Source of the DNA: Actinomycetota bacterium
GTDB taxonomy: Bacteria > Actinomycetota > Thermoleophilia > Gaiellales > Gaiellaceae
Assembly (NCBI GenBank): GCA_013816275.1
Contig: JACDER010000012.1
Location: forward strand, 1 to 12,463
Length of the DNA: 12,463 nucleotides
Direction of reading: 5' to 3'
This document shows positions 8,356 through 12,463 of this stretch, piece after piece; the stretch's first letter is position 1, and each line of letters starts with the position of its first letter. A model generated the notes under the pieces. The model was not told the DNA's origin. It did no database searches and worked only from the letters and a program-made list of their open reading frames with translations. Both the position numbers and the translations under genes were made by a program.

Positions 8356-8913
8356 TCAACCATGCGGTTTTGCGGCATCTTTCCGCAATTCGAGCAACGA
8401 GGAGGCGACGAAAAGCGGCTCGAGGCGCACTCCGAGCCGCGCGAGAGCATCGACGCCGCCCTCCTCCCGATCCACGACGCAGATGGCCGTGCGGCACTCC
8501 AGGCCGGCCTCGCGCAGGACGACGACGGCCTCCGAGAGGGCGCCTCCGGAGGTCACGACGTCCTCGATCACGCAGACCCGCTCGCCCGGCTCGAACGCGC
8601 CTTCGATCTGGTTGGCCGTGCCGTACTCCTTCGCCTTGTCGCGCACGATCACGAACGGGAGCCTGGATGCGATCGAGGTCGACGCGGCGAGCACGACTGC
8701 ACCGAGCACCGGACAGGCGAGCCGCGCCGCGTCGGGCTCGAGCGCTTCGACTGCCTTTGCCAGTCGCCGGCCGAGGGCCTCGAGCACGTCCGGCTGCGTC
8801 TCGAAGCGGAACTTGTCGAGGTAGTAGCGCGACCGCCGTCCGGACCGAAGTACGAAGTCTCCCTCGATGTATCCGTGCTCGACGAGCGCCCGGCGGAGCT
8901 GCTCGTCGTTCAC
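8356..8913 (-). CDS. pyrE: Orotate phosphoribosyltransferase
   Basis: Joins orotate to PRPP giving OMP, the substrate of PyrF. 185 residues, GTG start, weak SD. The N-terminal family motif GDFVLRSGRRSRYYLDKF (18-35) is present, followed by the loop VRDKAKEYGTANQIEG (90-105) with the catalytic and PRPP-contacting Arg/Lys residues. The PRPP-binding signature VCVIEDVVTSGGA is at 113-125. All key segments are intact and the length fits short bacterial PyrE. It follows a 63-residue membrane protein gene by 22 bases and precedes the HU gene. Confidence 0.95.
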   Translation of the reverse strand: MNDEQLRRALVEHGYIEGDFVLRSGRRSRYYLDKFRFETQPDVLEALGRRLAKAVEALEPDAARLACPVLGAVVLAASTSIASRLPFVIVRDKAKEYGTANQIEGAFEPGERVCVIEDVVTSGGALSEAVVVLREAGLECRTAICVVDREEGGVDALARLGVRLEPLFVASSLLELRKDAAKPHG

Positions 8914-8935
8914 GCCGAGTTCGCCGGGAGGGGCA

Positions 8936-9127
8936 CTAACTAGCGCGAACGTCGCGGGCCAGCGAGAGCAGGAGCGCTCCCTCGGGATCTTCCTCGCCGA
9001 AGGAGGTCAGTGACCCGTCGCCACGGTAGAGGTCGACGCGCGCTCCCAGCTTCTGGCTGCGCAGCCGCCAGATGGCGACTACGACGGCGGCGAGAAACCC
9101 GAGGAGGAACAGGCGCCTAAGACGCAT
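8936..9127 (-). CDS. Small single-pass membrane protein, unknown
   Basis: 63 residues from the ATG at 9127, overlapping the end of the Roadblock-like gene by 11 bases in another frame, so translation is likely coupled. The N-terminus RLRR is followed by one hydrophobic segment (about 6-20, LFLLGFLAAVVVAIW) and then RLRSQK. The positive-inside rule is ambiguous because both flanks are basic. The remaining 35 residues (VDLYRGDGSLTSFGEEDPEG) are acidic and soluble. I do not recognise the family. Conserved overlap with its upstream partner suggests the two work together, possibly anchoring the Roadblock-like protein, which is inference. Confidence 0.65.
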   Translation of the reverse strand: MRLRRLFLLGFLAAVVVAIWRLRSQKLGARVDLYRGDGSLTSFGEEDPEGALLLSLARDVRAS

Positions 9128-9521
9128 CGGCGTCCTCGGTCTTCTTCTTCCGCGCCGGCGCCTTCCGCCGCTTCGGCTTCTCCTCGGTCTCGGTCAGAGC
9201 GCGGAGGCACGTTCGGAGGTCGTAGAAGATCAGGCCGACGGTGGGATCCGGCACCGTGGTCGCGGCGACCGCAGCGTCCCCCTCGCGAGCGAGGACCACG
9301 CTCCCTTCCGGAAGCGCCACCTCGATCTGGACGATCTGGTCGCCGTTCTCCACGGCCTCGAAAGCCGACTCGAGCAGCCGTCTCGCGGCCGCCGCCATGG
9401 CAGGAGCGCGCTCCTCGCCGAGCGTGGAGGCGACGACGCCTCCCGACTCGTCGAAGATCACCGCGTCCTGAACCTGAGCGGAGATCTGTTTCAGCTCTGC
9501 AAGTGCTTGGCCCGGATCCAC
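9117..9521 (-). CDS. Roadblock/LC7-like domain protein with basic tail
   Basis: 134 residues from the GTG at 9521; no SD, and the start is close to a possible -10 box (leaderless?). Residues 1-112 have the Roadblock/LC7 layout: an N-terminal helix (QALAELKQISAQV), a beta-hairpin with a central D-x-x-G-G turn (AVIFDESGGVVAS, 20-32), a long helix (APAMAAAARRLLESAFEAV), two more strands (QIVQIEVAL, GSVVLARE) and a final strand/helix. In bacteria such proteins (MglB-like) act with small Ras-like GTPases or as their scaffolds; no GTPase gene is visible here. The tail (113-134) is lysine/arginine-rich (KPKRRKAPARKKK) and may bind nucleic acid or acidic lipids. Family assignment is moderate. Confidence 0.65.
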   Translation of the reverse strand: MDPGQALAELKQISAQVQDAVIFDESGGVVASTLGEERAPAMAAAARRLLESAFEAVENGDQIVQIEVALPEGSVVLAREGDAAVAATTVPDPTVGLIFYDLRTCLRALTETEEKPKRRKAPARKKKTEDADAS

Positions 9522-9561
9522 GGACTCACGCTAACACCTGCAAGTCGCATACTCCATACTC
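9522..9561. promoter_or_regulatory. Compact divergent start region, possibly leaderless promoters
   Basis: Only 40 bases separate two GTG starts facing away from each other, and neither has an SD. On the plus strand CATACT occurs twice (9548-9553 and 9555-9560); the first ends 8 bases before the GTG at 9562. On the minus strand TAGCGT (9528-9533) ends six bases before the GTG at 9521. Those distances suit transcripts that begin at the start codon. No convincing -35 boxes are seen. Confidence 0.35.
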
Positions 9562-10371
9562 GTGCGGGGTCCGTTCTCCAAGTTCTTCGCCGATCGGGGC
9601 ACGCATCTGGCGGCGATGATCGCCTATTTCGCGCTCCTCTCCTTCGTCCCGCTCGTCTTCCTGGCCCTGTCGCTCCTGGGCGTCGCCGGCCGTCCGAGCG
9701 AGCAGAGCTTCGTGGTGAAGGAGCTGTCGAAGGCGTTCCCGAGCGTGTCGATCGACCAGATCGTCAACACCGTGACGAGGATCCAGCATCACTCGACCGA
9801 GCTCGGGATCCTCGGAGGCACCTTCCTGGCCTGGAGCTCGCTCTCGCTCTTCAGCGTGCTCGAGTCAGCGTTCAACATCGTCTACGGACGGCCGAATCGT
9901 TCGTTCCTCCACGGGAAGGCGCTCGCACTCGTGGTCCTCGTCGGCTCCCTCGTCACGCTGTTCGTCGGCCTGCTCATCGGCTCGATCGGGTACGACGTGA
10001 TCAAGCGGTTCGCGCCGGGCGTGATCGGAAACGGCTATGTCGCCTACACGCTGTCGATCGGCGCTTCGCTCGCCACCGTGTTCGCCTTCGTGTTGTCCGC
10101 CTACTACTTCCTCACCAACGAGCGGCTCACGCTCAGGGAAGTGTTGCCGGGCTCGCTCATGTGCGCCGTCGTGCTCGAGGCCTCGTTCCAGGTGCTGCCG
10201 ATCTACCTGCGGCTCGCCGACAACGCCACGGCGGTGAAGGCGTTCGCCGGCCCGGCGCTGCTGCTGCTGTGGCTGTACGTCATGGCGAACGTGATCGTCT
10301 TCGGCGCGGAGATCAACTTCTGGCTGGCTCGGAGGTCTGCTCAGGCCGAGGAAGTGCCCGGGCTAGCGTGA
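9562..10371 (+). CDS. YihY/BrkB-family inner-membrane protein
   Basis: 269 residues, GTG start, the only plus-strand gene. The family layout is clear: an N-terminal amphipathic stretch, then about six membrane segments (roughly 18-40, 82-104, 120-142, 159-184, 195-216, 229-252). The hallmark first segment is AAMIAYFALLSFVPLVFLAL, the mid-loop is LFSVLESAFNIVYGRPNRSF (97-116), and the last is WLYVMANVIVFGAEINF (237-253). This family was once misnamed ribonuclease BN; its true role is unsettled and may concern membrane or envelope transport. It is not RNase BN (rbn/elaC). It is divergent from the Roadblock-like gene and convergent with rdgB. Confidence 0.9.
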   Translation: MRGPFSKFFADRGTHLAAMIAYFALLSFVPLVFLALSLLGVAGRPSEQSFVVKELSKAFPSVSIDQIVNTVTRIQHHSTELGILGGTFLAWSSLSLFSVLESAFNIVYGRPNRSFLHGKALALVVLVGSLVTLFVGLLIGSIGYDVIKRFAPGVIGNGYVAYTLSIGASLATVFAFVLSAYYFLTNERLTLREVLPGSLMCAVVLEASFQVLPIYLRLADNATAVKAFAGPALLLLWLYVMANVIVFGAEINFWLARRSAQAEEVPGLA

Positions 10372-10373
10372 AA

Positions 10374-10401
10374 GCACGGGGAACCCGGGGTTCCCCCGTG
10401 C
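10374..10401 (+). terminator. Strong hairpin after the yihY-like gene
   Basis: GCACGGGG and AACC pair with GGTT and CCCCGTGC around a tiny CGG loop, with one extra C in the right arm. It starts 3 bases past the stop codon at 10371, where a terminator belongs. It is hairpin 1 of repeat copy C. Convergent rdgB ends at 10490, so the structure could also stop read-through from the other side. There is no U-tract. Confidence 0.55.
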
Positions 10402-10471
10402 GCCCCCTCCTTAACGCCTCGCGCATTCGATCGGAACGTGGGCTGCGCTCGGGCCAAGCCCGGCTCCGCCC
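10374..10471 (+). repeat. Dispersed intergenic repeat family 1, copy C
   Basis: The order matches copies A and B: hairpin 1, then GGTTCCCCCGTG-GCCCCCTCCTT with two differences over about 29 bases, a variable middle, then GGCTGCGCTCGGGC and AGCCCGGCTCCGCC. Hairpin 2 here pairs GGGC/GCCC and AGCC/GGCT with two central mismatches. It fills most of the convergent gap between the yihY-like gene and rdgB. Confidence 0.75.
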
Positions 10472-10489
10472 AAGAAACGCGCGCTAGCG

Positions 10490-11065
10490 TCATCCGCCGA
10501 GGAATTCTTCGAGCAGCTTGAGCGCCGCGCGGGCGCGGTGGGAGTTCGTCGCCTTCCACTCGTCGCCGAGCTCGGCGACGGTGCTGGTCTCGCCCTCGGG
10601 GACGAAGACCGGGTCGTAGCCGAATCCGCCCGTGCCGCGACGCTCGCGCACGACCTCGCCCTCCAGCGTCCCGCGCGCCCGCAACTCGGTCCCGTCGGGC
10701 AGCAGGCAGACGAGCTCGCAGACGTAGCGTGCTCGCCGGTCGTTCTTCCCTTCGAGCTCGCGGAGCAGGCGGTCGACGCTGCTCCCCGGCTTTCCCCAGC
10801 GCGCTGAGTGGATGCCGGGCCGGCCTCCAAGGACGGCGGCCTCGATCCCGGAGTCCTCGCCGAGCACCAGCTCGTCCGGCGAGGCCCAACTGCGCCCGAA
10901 ACGCGCCTTGATCAGTGCGTTCTCGAAGTAGGTCTCTCCGTCCTCCGGGGGAAACTCGTCCGCTTCGAGCAGCTCGACCGTCCACCCGGGAAGCGCACGC
11001 TCGAGCTCGCGCGCCTTGTGGGCGTTCGAAGATGCGAGCCGTAGAGCGCCTAACGGAATGACCAC
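10490..11065 (-). CDS. rdgB: dITP/XTP pyrophosphatase (RdgB/HAM1 family)
   Basis: Hydrolyses dITP, ITP and XTP to monophosphates, keeping deaminated purines out of DNA and RNA. 191 residues. Motifs: substrate loop LASSNAHKARE (10-20), GETYFENALIKA (43-54), the catalytic/metal region LGEDSGIEAAVLGGRPGIHS (68-87) with Asp71, TGGFGYDPVF (145-154) and the base-recognising SHRA (175-178). The start is GTG at 11065, the only reasonable one before LASSN; it has no SD. Codons 4-8 form one arm of a 12-bp inverted repeat with 11196-11207, enclosing repeat family 2 copy 2. It is third in the common murI-rph-rdgB order and is separated from rph by 161 bases. Confidence 0.95.
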   Translation of the reverse strand: MVIPLGALRLASSNAHKARELERALPGWTVELLEADEFPPEDGETYFENALIKARFGRSWASPDELVLGEDSGIEAAVLGGRPGIHSARWGKPGSSVDRLLRELEGKNDRRARYVCELVCLLPDGTELRARGTLEGEVVRERRGTGGFGYDPVFVPEGETSTVAELGDEWKATNSHRARAALKLLEEFLGG

Positions 11066-11207
11066 GCGCTGACCGGGTGCGATGGGCGCGTGCGAGGGCA
11101 GGACGCAGGGAGCGCGCGTATCCGGAGGATACGGGCGCGACCGAGGACGCAGCCTCGCGCCGCCCCAGTGCGTCCGGGCGGCCCGTGCTTCGTTTCGTTA
11201 GGCGCTC
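11044..11207 (-). promoter_or_regulatory. Nested inverted-repeat leader over the rdgB start
   Basis: GAGCGCCTAACG (11044-11055) is the exact reverse complement of CGTTAGGCGCTC (11196-11207). The left arm lies inside rdgB (codons 4-8), the right arm just past the rph stop region. Between them sit repeat family 2 copy 2 and the rdgB GTG. A transcript of rdgB could thus form a long stem enclosing its own start codon. The same arrangement with different arm sequences is found before guaB. It may be RNA regulation or a by-product of how the repeat inserted. Confidence 0.5.
11075..11165. repeat. Dispersed intergenic repeat family 2, copy 2
   Basis: Gapless match to 4178-4268 at about 78 of 91 positions by hand count. 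The apical hairpin GTATCC-GGA-GGATAC (11118-11132) is perfect. Relative to copy 1, a T-A pair here replaces a G-C pair there, a compensatory change that supports base pairing. The outer part GGGCG..CGAGG pairs with CCTCG..CGCCC, but the perfect 9-bp inner inverted repeat of copy 1 is not kept. It starts 9 bases upstream of the rdgB GTG. Confidence 0.8.
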
Positions 11208-11226
11208 GCACTACGCCGCGCACGCG

Positions 11227-11925
11227 TCAGGCCCGGAGCACGTCTTGCTGAGCCGCCGTGATCTCCTCGATCCCGCCGGCGGCGAGGTCGAGGAGCTCGT
11301 CGAGGCGGTCGCGTGAGAACGGCGCGCGCTCGGCGGTCGCCTGCACCTCGATCAGCGCGCCGTCTCCGGTCGTCACCACGTTCACGTCCACCTCCGCGCC
11401 CGAGTCCTCTTCATAGTCGAGGTCGAGCAGGGCTTCGCCCCCGACGAGCCCGACCGAGACGGCGGCGACCGACCCTCGAAGCGCCTTCGACAGCCCGAAC
11501 CGGTCGAGTGCCAGCATCGCCGCGACGTAGACACCCGAGATGGCGGCGCAGCGCGTCCCGCCGTCCGCCTGGAGCACGTCGCAATCGAGCCAGAGGGTGC
11601 GCTCGCCGAGCGCCTCCATGTCGGCGACCGCGCGAACCGACCGCCCGATCAGCCGCTGGATCTCGACCGTCCTTCCCTGCTGGCGCCCGGTCCGCGCCTC
11701 GCGGGCGGTGCGATCGCCCGTCGACGCGGGGAGGAGCGAATACTCCGCCGTGAGCCAGCCGCGCCCCCTGCCGGAGAGCCAGCGCGGGACACTCTCCTCG
11801 AGCGACGCGGTGCACAGGACGCGGGTCTTCCCGCACGAGATCAGGGCCGAGCCATGCGGCTGCTCGAGGAAGCCGGGGATGATCTCGAGCGGACGGAGCT
11901 CGTTGGGGCGCCGCCCCTGCCTCAT
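11227..11925 (-). CDS. rph: Ribonuclease PH
   Basis: Phosphate-dependent 3'-5' exoribonuclease that trims tRNA and other RNA 3' ends; a ring hexamer in the cytoplasm. 232 residues, near the usual 238. The N-terminus MRQGRRPNELRP matches the family pattern and fixes the ATG at 11925. Core motifs: GWLTAEYSLLPASTGDR (56-72), GRTVEIQRLIGRSVRAV (84-100) with the phosphate-site Arg85, DCDVLQADGGTRCAAI (114-129), and LDLDYEEDSGAEVDVNVV (167-184) holding the likely catalytic Asp174 and Asp180 (by alignment to E. coli Asp178/Asp184). Translation appears linked to murI through a tandem repeat of overlapping stop/start signals. Confidence 0.97.
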   Translation of the reverse strand: MRQGRRPNELRPLEIIPGFLEQPHGSALISCGKTRVLCTASLEESVPRWLSGRGRGWLTAEYSLLPASTGDRTAREARTGRQQGRTVEIQRLIGRSVRAVADMEALGERTLWLDCDVLQADGGTRCAAISGVYVAAMLALDRFGLSKALRGSVAAVSVGLVGGEALLDLDYEEDSGAEVDVNVVTTGDGALIEVQATAERAPFSRDRLDELLDLAAGGIEEITAAQQDVLRA

Positions 11926-11962
11926 GCGACGGGCCTCATGCGACGGGCCTCATGCGACGGCC
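11921..11962 (-). repeat. Three tandem 14-bp units with chained ATGA overlaps
   Basis: CTCATGCGACGGGC is repeated at 11921-11934 and 11935-11948, and at 11949-11962 with one change. On the minus strand each unit carries ATGA, where a stop TGA overlaps a start ATG. The murI stop (11950-11952) overlaps ATG 11953-11951, which opens a five-codon frame (MRPVA) ending at 11936. That stop overlaps a second identical five-codon frame (11939-11922), whose stop overlaps the rph ATG at 11925. GGGAG lies upstream of the first ATG only. Confidence 0.9.
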
Positions 11963-12463
11963 GCTCCCAGCTCGGCCAGCGTCACGTGCTCGACCTCGCC
12001 GAGCGGCAGCTGGAGGAACCGCTCGCCGAGCGCGCGGAAGAGCGCGGGATCGCCGGTGGTGAGGAAGCGGTACTCACCCTCGCGGCGACTGTCGTTCTCG
12101 ATCCCCTTCCGCTCGAGGGTCTCGGCCACCTCTCGCGCCGTCTCCTCCGCCGAGAAGACGAGCGTGACGTCCCGGCCGAAGACGCGCTGGAAGATCGGGC
12201 GGATCAGCGGGTAGTGCGTGCAGCCGAGGATGACCGTGTCGACGTCGGCGTCCTTCAACGGCTGGGCGTACTCGCGGACGGCCTCGGTGGTCTCGGCCGA
12301 GAACGGATCCGAGCTCTCGATCAGCGGCACGAGCCGCGGGCACGCGACGGGGAAGAAGTCCGCGCCGGCGTCGAGGGCGTGGACGAGGGTGGCGTAACGC
12401 CCGGCCGTCACCGTCGCCTGGGTCGCGAGCAGGCCGATCCGCCGGTTGCGGGTGGCCTGGACG
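11950..12463 (-). CDS. murI: Glutamate racemase (5' end outside window)
   Basis: Interconverts L- and D-glutamate, supplying D-Glu for peptidoglycan. The frame is open to the window edge; 170 C-terminal residues are visible and the N-terminal third is missing. Seen here are RIGLLATQATVTAGRYA (residues 8-24 of the visible part), VACPRLVPLIE (39-49) and the second catalytic cysteine in LGCTHYPLI (Cys81 of the visible part). The family-typical end is FLTTGDPALFRALGERFLQL. The first catalytic cysteine would lie outside the window. A GTG at 12411 is an internal valine codon, not the start. It is followed by rph through the ATGA chain, and then rdgB. Confidence 0.95.
   Translation of the reverse strand, partial: VQATRNRRIGLLATQATVTAGRYATLVHALDAGADFFPVACPRLVPLIESSDPFSAETTEAVREYAQPLKDADVDTVILGCTHYPLIRPIFQRVFGRDVTLVFSAEETAREVAETLERKGIENDSRREGEYRFLTTGDPALFRALGERFLQLPLGEVEHVTLAELGAAVA

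Noticed and set aside
9072..10487. Long plus-strand open frame (471 codons)
   Set aside because: It overlaps the Roadblock-like gene antisense and the YihY-like gene in another frame, is arginine-rich with no domain pattern, and is explained by G+C-rich codon bias.

Overview
The window looks like a chromosomal segment of a high-G+C actinobacterium. A deep lineage such as Thermoleophilia is my best guess, but this is inference, not a measured placement. The reasons are very G+C-rich third codon positions, many GTG starts, the murI-rph-rdgB order, a type 2 (long) PyrF and several starts without a Shine-Dalgarno (SD) sequence. Almost every gene is a recognisable housekeeping gene. I see no phage, transposase, CRISPR, tRNA or rRNA. 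The longest gene-free stretch is 268 bases (4135-4402).

Reading the minus strand from the right edge: murI (5' end outside the window), rph and rdgB form one cluster (12463-10490). A single plus-strand gene follows, a YihY/BrkB-type membrane protein (9562-10371), convergent with rdgB and divergent from the next block. That block is all minus strand: a Roadblock-like protein, a 63-residue membrane protein, pyrE and an HU-family protein (9521-7969). After a 237-base gap comes a tightly packed run: pyrF, a LysM protein, a D-Ala-D-Ala carboxypeptidase and a PfkB-family (1-phosphofructokinase-like) sugar kinase (7731-4403). A 268-base structured leader then precedes guaB and guaA. These are followed by a 62-residue putative secreted protein overlapping the guaA stop, an unknown membrane protein, and an encapsulated-ferritin-like protein (EncFtn family) at the left edge.

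Functionally the window mixes pyrimidine synthesis (PyrE, PyrF), GMP synthesis (GuaB, GuaA), nucleotide-pool cleaning (RdgB), RNA 3'-end processing (RNase PH), peptidoglycan precursor supply and trimming (MurI, the DD-carboxypeptidase, the LysM protein), nucleoid structure (HU) and iron handling (EncFtn).

The less ordinary content is between the genes. One repeat family (three copies: 1-91, 7842-7952, 10374-10471) carries two hairpins and sits at gene ends. A second family (4178-4268 and 11075-11165, about 86% identical by hand count) forms nested hairpins just 5' of guaB and rdgB. Each copy is enclosed by an outer inverted repeat whose sequence differs between the loci but which in both cases reaches the translation start region. 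At the murI/rph junction a 14-bp unit is repeated three times, giving a chain of ATGA stop/start overlaps with two five-codon minigenes between the real genes.
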